19,074 nt of DNA from Deltaproteobacteria bacterium CG07_land_8_20_14_0_80_60_11 (GCA_002779455.1 PEWM01000112.1:1-19074); one strand, 5' to 3'; shown: positions 8,016 through 15,972, counted from the stretch's first letter. The notes: generated by a model not told the origin, from the sequence alone. Translations and numbers: made by a program.

Positions 8016-8372
8016 ATGAACCCCAAGGAAGCGGCGCGGCTGAAGCGGAAACAGCGGATTAAAAAGAAAATCGGGGGCGGGGAGCGGTTCCGTCTCTCGG
8101 TCTTCCGCAGTTGCAAACATATCTACGTCCAGATCATCGACGACGGCAAGGGCCAGACGTTGGCGGCGGCCTCCACCCTGAGCGGGGAGTTGAAGGACCA
8201 GTTGAGCGGTTTGAAGAAAACCGACGCGGCCAAGGCCGTGGGCAAGCTCTTAGCGGCCAAGGCCAAGGCTCAGGGAATTGACCAAGTAGTCTTCGACCGC
8301 AACGGGTTTCTCTACCACGGCCGGGTGAAGGCCGTGGCGGATAGCTGCCGGGAAAACGGGCTGGAGTTTTAA
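8016..8372 (+). CDS. rplR: 50S ribosomal protein L18
   Basis: The 118-aa product is L18, which binds 5S rRNA with L5. It shows the basic N terminus [32 protein letters not shown] (26-43) and the conserved end [34 protein letters not shown] precedes the ATG. A large mirrored heptad array starts 8 nt after its stop. Confidence 0.97.
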   Translation: MNPKEAARLKRKQRIKKKIGGGERFRLSVFRSCKHIYVQIIDDGKGQTLAAASTLSGELKDQLSGLKKTDAAKAVGKLLAAKAKAQGIDQVVFDRNGFLYHGRVKAVADSCRENGLEF

Positions 8373-8380
8373 GGGAGCGG

Positions 8381-8500
8381 TAAGCAGTGAGCAGTGAGCA
8401 GTAAGCAGTGAGCAGTGAGCAGTGAGCAGTGAGCAGTAAGCAGTAAGCAGATGGATGGGCTGGTTTTTTGCTGCTCACGGCTCACGGCTCACAGCTCACT
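8381..8500. repeat. Mirrored heptad repeat array in the rplR-rpsE gap
   Basis: Ten consecutive heptads of TRAGCAG (R is G or A; six TGAGCAG, four TAAGCAG) fill 8381-8450. After a 22-nt spacer, four heptads GCTCACG, GCTCACG, GCTCACA, GCTCACT lie at 8473-8500. The last is the exact complement of AGTGAGC; the other three differ from it at one position each. The transcript can form a stem of up to about 28 bp with only a few mismatches, and the arms can slip in 7-nt steps. The right arm ends 3 nt before the rpsE Shine-Dalgarno (AAAGGAG, 8504-8510). Confidence 0.92.
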
Positions 8501-8516
8501 ATAAAAGGAGATAAGC

Positions 8517-9020
8517 TTGTTCGAGTCAGAGGGAACGGAGCAATTAACCGATAAGGTGGTGAGCATCAATCGGGTCGCCAAGGTGGTCAAGGGCGGGCGC
8601 CGCTTTCGCTTCAGCGCCATCGTGGTGGTAGGCGACGGCGCCGGGCGCGTGGGTGCGGGCCTGGGCAAGGCCCACGAAGTGCCCGAAGCCATCCGCAAGG
8701 CGGTGGAGCAGGCCAAAAAGTCCATGATCACGGTCCCCATCATCAACAGCACCATTCCCTATACGGTGGTGGGTGAGTTCGGGGCCGGCCGGGTTCTCTT
8801 AAAACCGGCCTCGGAAGGCACCGGCGTCATCGCCGGCGGCCCCGTGCGGGCGGTGGTGGAAGTGGCGGGCATCAAGAACGTCCTCACCAAGTGCCTGGGC
8901 TCGCACAACCCGCACAACGCGGTGAAAGCCACTATGGTGGCCTTGCAGATGCTGTCGTCCCCGGAGGACGTGGCGGTGCGGCGCAACCGGTCTCTGGCGG
9001 AAATACTGGGTAGCGGTTAG
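8517..9020 (+). CDS. rpsE: 30S ribosomal protein S5
   Basis: The 167-aa product is S5, part of the mRNA entry channel and accuracy centre with S4 and S12. The N-terminal dsRNA-binding-like domain holds [19 protein letters not shown] and [20 protein letters not shown]; the C-terminal domain has [18 protein letters not shown] and the SLAEILG end. The start is TTG at 8517, 6 nt after AAAGGAG; no ATG is available at a sensible place. The stop TAG is in register with the first unit of the following heptad array. Confidence 0.97.
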   Translation: MFESEGTEQLTDKVVSINRVAKVVKGGRRFRFSAIVVVGDGAGRVGAGLGKAHEVPEAIRKAVEQAKKSMITVPIINSTIPYTVVGEFGAGRVLLKPASEGTGVIAGGPVRAVVEVAGIKNVLTKCLGSHNPHNAVKATMVALQMLSSPEDVAVRRNRSLAEILGSG

Positions 9021-9188
9021 CCATTAGCTGTTAGCTGTTAGCTGTTAGCTGTTAGGTTTTGGGCTGACTACTCATTAGGATTGGATAACCGCTCATTGAA
9101 GAAACGAAAACGAGGAAAATTTTTTGGCAATTAGCTTGTTGCTTGAATTTTTTGCTAACTGCTAACTGCTAACTGCTAATTGCTAAGG
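9014..9188. repeat. Mirrored heptad repeat array in the rpsE-rpmD gap
   Basis: The longest gap inside the operon (175 nt). In register with the stop-codon heptad CGGTTAG (9014-9020) come CCATTAG (9021-9027) and four exact CTGTTAG units (9028-9055). The right array has three exact GCTAACT units (9154-9174), then GCTAATT and GCTAAGG to 9188. The arms are complementary at 6 of 7 positions per unit. The last unit supplies the AAGGA Shine-Dalgarno of rpmD (9185-9189). The 98-nt interior (9056-9153) is AT-rich and has no recognised gene. Confidence 0.9.
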
Positions 9189-9195
9189 AACGACC

Positions 9196-9384
9196 ATGAT
9201 TCTCGAAATAACTTTGAGAAAAAGTCCCATCGGCCGGCCGCCGAAGCACCGTCTGACCCTGAAGAGTTTGGGGCTGACCCGCTTACAGAAGACGGTGCGG
9301 CACCGGGAAACCCCTGCGATTTTGGGGATGGTGCGCCAGGTGGAGCATCTCCTCCAGGTGCGGCAGGTCCCCGAAGGAGAATAG
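9196..9384 (+). CDS. rpmD: 50S ribosomal protein L30
   Basis: The 62-aa product is L30, a small 23S rRNA-binding protein not present in all bacteria. It shows the family pattern [13 protein letters not shown] (4-19), [14 protein letters not shown] and the conserved [12 protein letters not shown] helix near the end. ATG lies 6 nt after AAGGA, which is supplied by the last heptad of the upstream repeat. Followed by rplO after 3 nt. Confidence 0.96.
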   Translation: MILEITLRKSPIGRPPKHRLTLKSLGLTRLQKTVRHRETPAILGMVRQVEHLLQVRQVPEGE

Positions 9385-9387
9385 CAG

Positions 9388-9828
9388 ATGCGCCTTTCTG
9401 AACTTTCGCCCAGCCCGGGGTCCAAGCACAAAAAGAAACGGGTCGGCCGCGGTCCCGGTTCGGGCTGGGGCAAAACTGCGGCCCGAGGCTTCAAAGGGCA
9501 GAACTCCCGCGCCGGGGGCGGCACCAGGCCGGGGTTTGAAGGCGGGCAGATGCCCCTGGTGCGGCGGATTCCCAAGCGGGGCTTCACCAACATCTTCCGG
9601 CAGACGTGGACCATCGTCAATCTGCGGGACCTTAACCGGTTTCCGGCGGAGGCGGTAGTGGATCAAGAGGCCTTACAGGAAGCCGGCCTGGTGAAAAGCC
9701 GGGTGAAGCGGATCAAGCTCTTGGGCCAGGGAGAGGTGACCGTGCCCCTGGTGGTTAAGGTGCAGGCGGTGAGTTCCCAGGCCCGGAGCCGGATCGAAGC
9801 AGCCGGGGGGCGGGTGGAGGTCATTTAG
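9388..9828 (+). CDS. rplO: 50S ribosomal protein L15
   Basis: The 146-aa product is L15, a late-assembly protein with an extended basic N terminus. Landmarks are [30 protein letters not shown] at the start (first 30 residues, in two conserved blocks), [12 protein letters not shown] and [17 protein letters not shown]. The ATG is 3 nt after the rpmD stop with an AGGAG just before it. The TAG stop directly abuts the GTG start of secY. Confidence 0.97.
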   Translation: MRLSELSPSPGSKHKKKRVGRGPGSGWGKTAARGFKGQNSRAGGGTRPGFEGGQMPLVRRIPKRGFTNIFRQTWTIVNLRDLNRFPAEAVVDQEALQEAGLVKSRVKRIKLLGQGEVTVPLVVKVQAVSSQARSRIEAAGGRVEVI

Positions 9829-11136
9829 GTGTCGGCGTTCTCCAGCATCACCAAAATCCCGGAACTGAAGCGCCGCATCATCTTTACTTTGTTGATTCTG
9901 GTGGTATACCGCCTGGGCTGCCAGATCCCCACCCCAGGGATCGATGCGGATGCCCTGATGAAGTTTTTTGCGGCGCAACGGGGTACGATCTTCGGGTTAT
10001 TCGACATGTTTTCCGGCGGCGCCCTGGAGCGCCTGAGCGTCTTTGCCCTGGGGATCATGCCTTACATCAGCGCCGCCATCATCATCGAGCTCCTCAAGGT
10101 GGTGATCCCGGGCCTGGAGAAGCTCTATAAAGAAGGGGAGTCGGGTCAGAAGAAGATCAAGCAGTACACCCGCTACGGCACGGTGGTCATCGCGGCCGTC
10201 CAGGGGATCGGGATTGCCGTGGGCCTGGAGAGCATGACCGCCGGCGCCGGCCACCAGACGGTGGTTTTGCATCCCGGCTGGGCCTTCCGCCTGATGACCG
10301 TGCTGACGTTGACCTCGGGCACCGCGTTCATCATGTGGCTGGGGGAAATGATCACCGAGCGGGGCATCGGCAACGGCATCTCGCTGATCATCTTTGCCGG
10401 GATCGTGGCCCGGATGCCTTCGGCCCTGATCAACACCTTTAGCTTGATGAAGTCCGGGGAGATCCTGCCGGTCCTCATGATCCTGCTGATGGTGGTGATG
10501 GTGGTGGTGGTGGGGTTCATCGTTTTTGTGGAGCGGGGCCAGCGGCGCATCCAGGTACAGTACGCCCGCCGGGTGGTGGGGCGCAAAATGTACGGCGGCC
10601 AGACCACCTTCCTGCCCCTGAAGGTGAACACCGCCGGCGTCATCCCCCCCATCTTCGCCTCGTCGCTTTTGATGTTTCCGGCCACGGTGGCGAGTTTCGT
10701 CCACAATGAGTGGGTGAAATGGGCGGCGGACGCCATGTCTCCGGGGGGCGGGTTTCATGATCTGGTTTATGTAGGCCTCATCTTCTTTTTCTGCTATTTT
10801 TACACTGCGGTGACCTTCAACCCGGTGGATGTGGCGGATAACCTGAAAAAGTGGGGCGGCTATGTTCCGGGGCTGCGGCCGGGGAAACCCACCGCGGAAT
10901 ATATCGACCGCATCCTGACACGCATCACTCTGGGGGGCGCCATTTACGTGTCGGCCGTGTGCGTGCTGCCCTCCATTCTGATCCAGAAGTTTAATGTCCC
11001 CTTTTATTTCGGGGGTACGGCCCTGTTGATCGTGGTCGGGGTGGCCATGGACACCATGAGCCAGATCGAGTCGCATCTGCTCACCCGGCACTACGAGGGA
11101 TTCACCAAAAAACGCATGAGCCGGGTACGGCGTTGA
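9829..11136 (+). CDS. secY: Preprotein translocase subunit SecY
   Basis: The 435-aa product is the channel subunit of the SecYEG translocon in the inner membrane. Family landmarks include KRRIIFTLLILVVYRLG (TM1), the plug-region FSGGALERLSVFALGIMPYISA, GNGISLIIFAGI, and the C-terminal region with LRPGKPTAEYIDRILTRIT. About ten hydrophobic segments are visible, as expected. The start is GTG, contiguous with the rplO stop, with GGAGG 8 nt upstream (9816-9820). A GTG-rich stretch near 10490-10512 encodes the valine-rich part of a membrane segment. Confidence 0.97.
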   Translation: MSAFSSITKIPELKRRIIFTLLILVVYRLGCQIPTPGIDADALMKFFAAQRGTIFGLFDMFSGGALERLSVFALGIMPYISAAIIIELLKVVIPGLEKLYKEGESGQKKIKQYTRYGTVVIAAVQGIGIAVGLESMTAGAGHQTVVLHPGWAFRLMTVLTLTSGTAFIMWLGEMITERGIGNGISLIIFAGIVARMPSALINTFSLMKSGEILPVLMILLMVVMVVVVGFIVFVERGQRRIQVQYARRVVGRKMYGGQTTFLPLKVNTAGVIPPIFASSLLMFPATVASFVHNEWVKWAADAMSPGGGFHDLVYVGLIFFFCYFYTAVTFNPVDVADNLKKWGGYVPGLRPGKPTAEYIDRILTRITLGGAIYVSAVCVLPSILIQKFNVPFYFGGTALLIVVGVAMDTMSQIESHLLTRHYEGFTKKRMSRVRR

Positions 11137-11155
11137 CCTCAAGAAGGAGGAAGCT

Positions 11156-11833
11156 ATGAATCTGATCCTGTTGGGCGGCCCAGGCGCGGGCAAAGGCACG
11201 CAAGCCAAGAAACTCATCGACAAGTTCCAGATCCCCCAGATCTCCACCGGCGACATCCTCCGGGCGGCAGTGAAGGAAGGGACGGAAATGGGCAAGAAGG
11301 CTAAGGAATACATGAATGCCGGGAAACTGGTGCCGGATGAAGTAGTCATCGGCATCATCAAAGACCGGCTGGCGCAGCCGGATTGCCAAAAGGGATTCAT
11401 CCTGGACGGTTTTCCCCGGACGGTGCCCCAGGCCGAGGCGTTGGACAAGGTGCTGGTGGGGCTGGGTTCCAAGATTGACCACGTGGTGAGCATCGACGTG
11501 GACGAAGAAGCGCTGGTGGTTCGCCTCACCGGGCGGCGCACGTGCAAAAATGCGGCCTGCGGCCAGATGTTCCACATCAAGTTCACCCCCGCCAAGAAAG
11601 AAGGGGTGTGTGACAAGTGCGGCGGCGAGCTCTACCAGCGGGACGACGATAACGAGACCACGGTGCGCTCCCGTCTGGCCACCTATAACCAGGCCACCGC
11701 GCCGCTCATCGGCTACTACTCCAAGAAAGGCCTGGTGCGGCCCATTAAGGGCGTGGGGGGCATCGACGACATCTTTCGCCAGATCGTGGGCATCGTTTCG
11801 GGAGCCGGCAGCAGCTGCGGCTGCAAGCACTGA
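11156..11833 (+). CDS. adk: Adenylate kinase, zinc-LID form
   Basis: The 225-aa product catalyses ATP + AMP to 2 ADP in the cytoplasm. The P-loop GGPGAGKGT is at 7-15, the NMP-binding STGDILR at 30-36 and DGFPRTVPQAEAL at 84-96. The LID carries four cysteines: C130, C135, C152 and C155 (VCDKCGGELYQRDDD). The first pair is spaced C-x4-C; in most zinc adenylate kinases it is C-x2-C. The C terminus ends SSCGCKH, two further cysteines and a histidine beyond the usual end. GGAGG precedes the ATG. It lies between secY and map, a common order outside the enterics. Confidence 0.96.
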   Translation: MNLILLGGPGAGKGTQAKKLIDKFQIPQISTGDILRAAVKEGTEMGKKAKEYMNAGKLVPDEVVIGIIKDRLAQPDCQKGFILDGFPRTVPQAEALDKVLVGLGSKIDHVVSIDVDEEALVVRLTGRRTCKNAACGQMFHIKFTPAKKEGVCDKCGGELYQRDDDNETTVRSRLATYNQATAPLIGYYSKKGLVRPIKGVGGIDDIFRQIVGIVSGAGSSCGCKH

Positions 11834-11841
11834 TCCGCTAG

Positions 11842-12588
11842 ATGATTTTGCTCAAATCCCTCCAGGAGATCGCCAAGATGGAGGTGGCCAACCGCATCGT
11901 GGCCGAAATCCTGGAGGGGGTGAAAGAAAAGGTCCAACCGGGGGTCGAAACCCGGGAACTTGATGAACTGGCGGAAGAGCTGTGCCGTAAGCATAAGGTG
12001 CAGCCGGCCTTCAAAGGCTATCGCGGCTATCCCCGGTCCCTCTGCGTGTCGGTGAACGAGGAGGTGGTCCACGGGATTCCCGGGCCCCGCCGCCTCAAAG
12101 CCGGGGACCTGGTGAGCCTGGATTTTGGGGTGAAGTACGACGGCTACTATGGGGATGCGGCTATCACCGTGGGCGTAGGGGAAGTGGGCGAAAAGGCCCG
12201 GGCCCTGATGGCGGCTACGGAGAAATCGCTGTATGCCGGCATCGCCGAGGTAAAAGAGGGCAAGCGCCTGTCGGACATCTCCCACGCGGTGCAAACCGTG
12301 GTGGAAGGCGCCGGGTTCGGGGTCATTCGGGAGTTTGTGGGGCACGGCATCGGCCGGTCGCTCCACGAGGACCCGCAGATCCCCAATTTCGGTCCGCCCG
12401 ACCGGGGGCCGACCCTGCAGGTGGGTATGACGTTTGCCATTGAACCCATGACCTCCTTGGGTTCCTGGCGGGTGCGGATTCTTAAGGATGGCTGGACCGC
12501 GGTCACCCGGGACGGGTCTTGGGCGGCGCATTTTGAACATAGCGTGGCGTTGACGGGGAACGGCGTCTTGATTCTGAGCCGGCTCTAA
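11842..12588 (+). CDS. map: Methionine aminopeptidase, type I
   Basis: The 248-aa product removes the N-terminal Met from new proteins. The five metal ligands are visible: D94 (LDFGV), D105 (YGDAA), H168 (GHGIG), E201 (AIEPM) and E232 (FEHSV). H77 (VVHGIP) and H175 (SLHE) are the substrate-contacting histidines of the family. There is no N-terminal zinc-finger extension, as expected for the bacterial enzyme. No clear Shine-Dalgarno precedes ATG 11842. The end of the gene contains the -35 element of a promoter for infA. Confidence 0.96.
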   Translation: MILLKSLQEIAKMEVANRIVAEILEGVKEKVQPGVETRELDELAEELCRKHKVQPAFKGYRGYPRSLCVSVNEEVVHGIPGPRRLKAGDLVSLDFGVKYDGYYGDAAITVGVGEVGEKARALMAATEKSLYAGIAEVKEGKRLSDISHAVQTVVEGAGFGVIREFVGHGIGRSLHEDPQIPNFGPPDRGPTLQVGMTFAIEPMTSLGSWRVRILKDGWTAVTRDGSWAAHFEHSVALTGNGVLILSRL

Positions 12589-12596
12589 TCTATATT
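12568..12596 (+). promoter_or_regulatory. Sigma-70-type promoter upstream of infA
   Basis: TTGATT (12568-12573) and TATATT (12591-12596) are separated by exactly 17 bp. The -35 lies inside the last codons of map and the -10 just after its stop. The sequence after it (12597-12633) is AT-rich, unlike the surrounding GC-rich genes. Initiation near 12603 would give a leader of about 30 nt before infA and would serve infA-rpmJ-rpsM-rpsK-rpsD. Called from sequence match alone. Confidence 0.65.
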
Positions 12597-12633
12597 TTAA
12601 TAACCCTTTGAAATAACTAAAAAGACACGGTAG

Positions 12634-12852
12634 ATGCCTAAAGAAGACGCCATTGAAGTAGAAGGGACGGTGGTCGAGCCTCTCCCCAATGCCATGTTCC
12701 GGGTGGAACTGCCGAACGGGCATAAGGTGCTGGCTCATATTTCCGGGAAGATGCGGATGCACTACATCAAGATTCTTCCGGGAGATAAGGTTATTCTGGA
12801 ATTGTCGCCCTATGACCTGAGTCGAGGGCGCATCGTCTACCGGGTCAGATAG
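12634..12852 (+). CDS. infA: Translation initiation factor IF-1
   Basis: The 72-aa product is IF-1, an OB-fold protein that binds the 30S A-site during initiation. It shows the family sequence [20 protein letters not shown], then [24 protein letters not shown] and the end [11 protein letters not shown]. No strong Shine-Dalgarno precedes the ATG. The gene is the first after the putative promoter at 12568-12596 and sits directly before rpmJ, as in most bacteria. Confidence 0.97.
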   Translation: MPKEDAIEVEGTVVEPLPNAMFRVELPNGHKVLAHISGKMRMHYIKILPGDKVILELSPYDLSRGRIVYRVR

Positions 12853-12861
12853 GAAAATACT

Positions 12862-12975
12862 ATGAAAGTCAGGGCCTCAGTCAAACTGATGTGCGCCAAA
12901 TGCAAGATTATTCGCCGCAAACGCGTGGTGCGCGTGATCTGCGAAAATCCCAAGCATAAGCAGCGTCAAGGCTAA
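12862..12975 (+). CDS. rpmJ: 50S ribosomal protein L36, zinc form
   Basis: The 37-aa product ([20 protein letters not shown]...) is L36, the smallest common 50S protein. The zinc ribbon is intact: C11, C14, C27 and H32. An AGGA lies before the ATG. The protein ends KHKQRQG as usual. It is flanked by infA and rpsM, the expected order. Confidence 0.97.
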   Translation: MKVRASVKLMCAKCKIIRRKRVVRVICENPKHKQRQG

Positions 12976-12990
12976 AGGGGAGGGAAGGAA

Positions 12991-13365
12991 TTGGCCAGAA
13001 TCGCCGGGATCGATTTACCCCGAAACAAGAGAATCGAGATCGCCCTAACCTATATTTTCGGCATCGGGCGCAACACTGCGACACGGGTGCTCCAGGAAGC
13101 GAAGGTGGATGCGAGCACCAAGACGTCCGACCTCACCGACGCCGAAATCACCGGCATCCGCCAGGTGATTGACCATACCTGCAAGGTGGAAGGGGACCTC
13201 CGGCGGGAAGTCTCCATGAATATCAAGCGCCTGATGGACCTGGGGTGCTACCGGGGTCTCAGGCATCGCCGGAGCCTCCCGGTCCGGGGACAGCGGACCC
13301 ATACGAACGCCCGCACCCGCAAGGGCCCGCGCCGCAGCGTCGTGGGCAAACGGAAGAAGGCTTAA
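12991..13365 (+). CDS. rpsM: 30S ribosomal protein S13
   Basis: The 124-aa product is S13, which bridges to the 50S and contacts P-site tRNA. It begins [20 protein letters not shown], has the helix-hairpin-helix IFGIGRNTA, and the C-terminal [20 protein letters not shown] with the basic tail. The start is TTG at 12991, supported by the conserved N terminus and AGGGGAGG at 12976-12983, 7 nt upstream. Confidence 0.97.
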   Translation: MARIAGIDLPRNKRIEIALTYIFGIGRNTATRVLQEAKVDASTKTSDLTDAEITGIRQVIDHTCKVEGDLRREVSMNIKRLMDLGCYRGLRHRRSLPVRGQRTHTNARTRKGPRRSVVGKRKKA

Positions 13366-13374
13366 GGAGAGGCG

Positions 13375-13767
13375 ATGGCCAGAGCGCAGACACGCACCAA
13401 GAAGAAAAAAGAAAAGAAGAATATCCCCACGGGGGTGGCTCATATCAAGGCCACGTTCAACAACACCCTGGTGACCATCACCGATCCGGCGGGCAACGTG
13501 GTGTCGTGGTCCTCGGCGGGGGTTCAGGGGTTCAAGGGTTCCCGGAAGGGGACGCCTTTTGCGGCCCAGCTGGCGGCCCAGGATGCGGCCCGCAAGGCCA
13601 TGGACCACGGCATGCGGAATGTGGATGTCTTTGTCAAGGGGCCGGGCGCGGGCCGGGAGGCGGCCCTCAGGGCCTTGCAAACCGCCGGCCTGAGCGTCAA
13701 CCTGATTCGGGATGTCAGCCCTATTCCCCACAATGGCTGCCGCCCCCCCAAACGTCGTCGGGTTTAA
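13375..13767 (+). CDS. rpsK: 30S ribosomal protein S11
   Basis: The 130-aa product is S11, located in the 30S platform near the mRNA exit. Visible are [19 protein letters not shown], the [17 protein letters not shown] segment and the conserved end [14 protein letters not shown]. The N terminus is strongly basic. AAGGAG lies 5 nt before the ATG. Normal length for the family. Confidence 0.98.
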   Translation: MARAQTRTKKKKEKKNIPTGVAHIKATFNNTLVTITDPAGNVVSWSSAGVQGFKGSRKGTPFAAQLAAQDAARKAMDHGMRNVDVFVKGPGAGREAALRALQTAGLSVNLIRDVSPIPHNGCRPPKRRRV

Positions 13768-13785
13768 CTGGAGAGGTGATCGATA

Positions 13786-14412
13786 GTGGCTAGATATGTG
13801 GGACCAGATTGCCGGCTTTGCCGCCGGGAGGGGATGCAGCTGTATCTCAAGGGGGATCGCTGTTACACGGATAAATGCGCCATCGAGCGGCGTCATTATC
13901 CGCCGGGACAGCATGGCCAGCGCCGGAGCAAACTTTCCGACTACGGCGCCCAGCTCCGTGAGAAGCAAAAGGTGAAACGCATTTACGGCGTGTTGGAGAA
14001 GCAATTCAGCAGTTATTTTGAAAAGGCCGAACGGCAGAAAGGGGTTACCGGCACTAACCTGCTGGTTTTTCTGGAACGGCGTTTGGACAACATAGTTTAC
14101 CGGTTAGGGTTCGCCAACTCTCGGACCCAGGCCCGGCAATTGGTGCGGCATAACTTTTTCAAGGTAAACGGCGTTAGGGTAAATCTCCCTTCATTTCTGG
14201 TCAAGATGGGAGATGTTATTCTGGTGACTCCGAGGGGCCGCACCCTGCCGTTGATCCGCGATGCCATGGAGGCGGTGGCCAGGCGAGGTTGTCCCCCCTG
14301 GCTGGAGTTCAACAAGGAAGAGGCCCAGGGGCGGGTGGTCATGTTTCCCACGCGGGAAGATATCACCATGCCGATCCAAGAGCATCTCATCGTGGAGCTT
14401 TATTCCAAATAG
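13786..14412 (+). CDS. rpsD: 30S ribosomal protein S4, zinc form
   Basis: The 208-aa product is S4, a primary assembly protein and, in several bacteria, the repressor of its own operon. The four cysteines C9, C12, C26 and C31 match the zinc site known in Thermus S4. The S4 RNA-binding domain holds [20 protein letters not shown] followed by [19 protein letters not shown]. The start is GTG at 13786 with GGAGAGG upstream, giving the conserved [15 protein letters not shown]. Confidence 0.97.
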   Translation: MARYVGPDCRLCRREGMQLYLKGDRCYTDKCAIERRHYPPGQHGQRRSKLSDYGAQLREKQKVKRIYGVLEKQFSSYFEKAERQKGVTGTNLLVFLERRLDNIVYRLGFANSRTQARQLVRHNFFKVNGVRVNLPSFLVKMGDVILVTPRGRTLPLIRDAMEAVARRGCPPWLEFNKEEAQGRVVMFPTREDITMPIQEHLIVELYSK

Positions 14413-14478
14413 CATCATGATCCTTTATGTTCCCAAACTCTCTCCGGCGGCCAGACATGCGTGCGGGAGACAGATTTT

Positions 14479-14507
14479 TTGTCAAGCCGGCCCAGAGCGG
14501 CTAGAAT
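14479..14507 (+). promoter_or_regulatory. Sigma-70-type promoter upstream of rpoA
   Basis: TTGTCA (14479-14484) and TAGAAT (14502-14507) are separated by exactly 17 bp in the 133-nt rpsD-rpoA gap, preceded by a short T run. Initiation near 14514 would leave a leader of about 30 nt. This would allow rpoA-rplQ to be expressed apart from the upstream ribosomal genes. The rest of the gap (14413-14478) shows no repeat or gene. Based on sequence match only. Confidence 0.65.
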
Positions 14508-14545
14508 TGCGGGACATAAAAGTCCTAGTAGTTTTCTGAGGAGCC

Positions 14546-15559
14546 ATGATCTACAAAAATTGGACCGATATTATTAAGCCCAAACGGCTGGAAATTGATA
14601 GTGAGACCCATAACCGGTTTTATGGCAAGTTTGCCTGCGAACCCCTGGAACGCGGGTTCGGCACCACCTTAGGGAACGCCCTGAGACGGGTCTTGCTTTC
14701 CTCCCTGCGGGGATCGGCCATCACTGCGGTTCGCATCAAGGACGTCTATCACGAATTTTCGGCCATCCCCGGGGTGTTGGAAGATGTCACCGAGATTTTG
14801 CTGAACCTGAAACAGGTGCGTTTGAAGATACTCTCCGAAGGGGTCAAGATGCTGCACCTGGAGGCCAATGGCCAGGGGGAGCTCAAAGCCGGAGACATCC
14901 AGACGGGTGGGATGGTGGAGATCCTCAACCCCGAGCATCACATCGCCACGCTGGGAGCGGACGGCGAACTGGTGCTGGAGATGACGGTCAAAACCGGCAA
15001 GGGGTTTGTGCCCGCCGAGGCCAATAAAGACGAAGACCAGGCCATCGGCTATATTCCCCTGGACGCCACCTTTTCTCCGGTGCGCAAGGTCAATTACCTG
15101 GTGACCCAGGCCCGGGTGGGGCAGCGGACCGACTATGACAAGCTGACCCTGGAGGTTTGGACCGACGGCAGCATCACCCCGGAAGACTCTATTGCCTACG
15201 CCGCCAAGATTCTCAAAGAACATTTGAGCATGTTCATCAACTTCGAAGAGGAACCGGTGGGGCAGGAAGAGAAGTCCACAGATGAGCCGCCGACCTTTAA
15301 CGAGAACCTCTATCGCAGCGTCAATGAATTGGAGTTGTCGGTGCGGGCCGCCAATTGTTTAAGGAACGCCACTATCCACTATATCGGCGAACTGGTCCAG
15401 AAGACCGAGCAGGAGATGCTCAAGACCAAGAATTTTGGGCGCAAATCCCTCAATGAGATCAAAGAGATTCTCATGGAGATGGGGCTGCACCTGGGGATGA
15501 AGCTGGAGAGCTTCGTTCCTCCCGATCAGATGCCGGAAAGGAAGGAAGAGGTCGCATGA
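14546..15559 (+). CDS. rpoA: RNA polymerase subunit alpha
   Basis: The 337-aa product is the alpha subunit, the assembly platform of RNA polymerase. The N-terminal domain has the conserved [19 protein letters not shown] and the [10 protein letters not shown] region; the C-terminal domain starts around residue 260 with [17 protein letters not shown] and ends with [21 protein letters not shown], the part that binds UP elements and activators. GAGGAG is only 2 nt before the ATG, a short spacing. The last 4 nt overlap the rplQ start. Confidence 0.98.
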   Translation: MIYKNWTDIIKPKRLEIDSETHNRFYGKFACEPLERGFGTTLGNALRRVLLSSLRGSAITAVRIKDVYHEFSAIPGVLEDVTEILLNLKQVRLKILSEGVKMLHLEANGQGELKAGDIQTGGMVEILNPEHHIATLGADGELVLEMTVKTGKGFVPAEANKDEDQAIGYIPLDATFSPVRKVNYLVTQARVGQRTDYDKLTLEVWTDGSITPEDSIAYAAKILKEHLSMFINFEEEPVGQEEKSTDEPPTFNENLYRSVNELELSVRAANCLRNATIHYIGELVQKTEQEMLKTKNFGRKSLNEIKEILMEMGLHLGMKLESFVPPDQMPERKEEVA

Positions 15560-15957
15560 GACACTTAAAGGCTGGCCGGCGCCTGGGCCGGACGACGGAG
15601 CATCGCCTGGCAATGCTCCGGAATTTGGTGACCGCGCTGTTGGAAAGGGAGCGGGTAGAAACCACCCGGGCCAAGGCCAAGGAGACCCGCCAGTGGGCGG
15701 AGAAGGTCATTACCCTGGCTAAACGGGGCGACTTGCACGCCCGGCGCCTGACCCTGGCGGTGGTGCGCTCCAAGAAGGTGGTGGCCAAACTCTTTGGAGA
15801 ATTGCGGGAGCGGTATCAAGACCGTCCGGGGGGATATACCCGGATCATCCCCCTGGGGCTGAGGCTGGGCGATGGGGCCGCCATGTCCATCCTGGAGCTG
15901 GTGGATCGCCCCGAAACTCTCCCCAAGGCCAAGAAAAAGAAGCCCGCGGAAGGCTGA
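15556..15957 (+). CDS. rplQ: 50S ribosomal protein L17
   Basis: The 133-aa product is L17, near the tunnel exit. It starts [20 protein letters not shown] and holds [33 protein letters not shown] and a basic tail ([10 protein letters not shown]). The ATG overlaps the rpoA stop (ATGA). It is the last gene of the supercluster; a T7 tract (15960-15966) follows 2 nt after the stop but has only a weak hairpin before it. Confidence 0.98.
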   Translation: MRHLKAGRRLGRTTEHRLAMLRNLVTALLERERVETTRAKAKETRQWAEKVITLAKRGDLHARRLTLAVVRSKKVVAKLFGELRERYQDRPGGYTRIIPLGLRLGDGAAMSILELVDRPETLPKAKKKKPAEG

Positions 15958-15972
15958 GCTTTTTTTCATCGA

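Noticed and set aside
8381..8500. Heptad arrays considered as a CRISPR array
   Set aside because: Units are only 7 bp, directly adjacent with no unique spacers, and there are no cas genes nearby.
9997..11616. Long open frame (539 codons) on the minus strand across secY and adk, with a histidine run
   Set aside because: It is the antisense shadow of secY and adk. The His run is the complement of the GTG-rich valine codons near 10490-10512, and no ribosome-binding site or family resemblance supports it.
15950..15966. T7 tract right after rplQ as the main terminator
   Set aside because: The only stem before it is AGCC/GGCT with 4 pairs. The stem and U-tract at 16065-16090 is much better.
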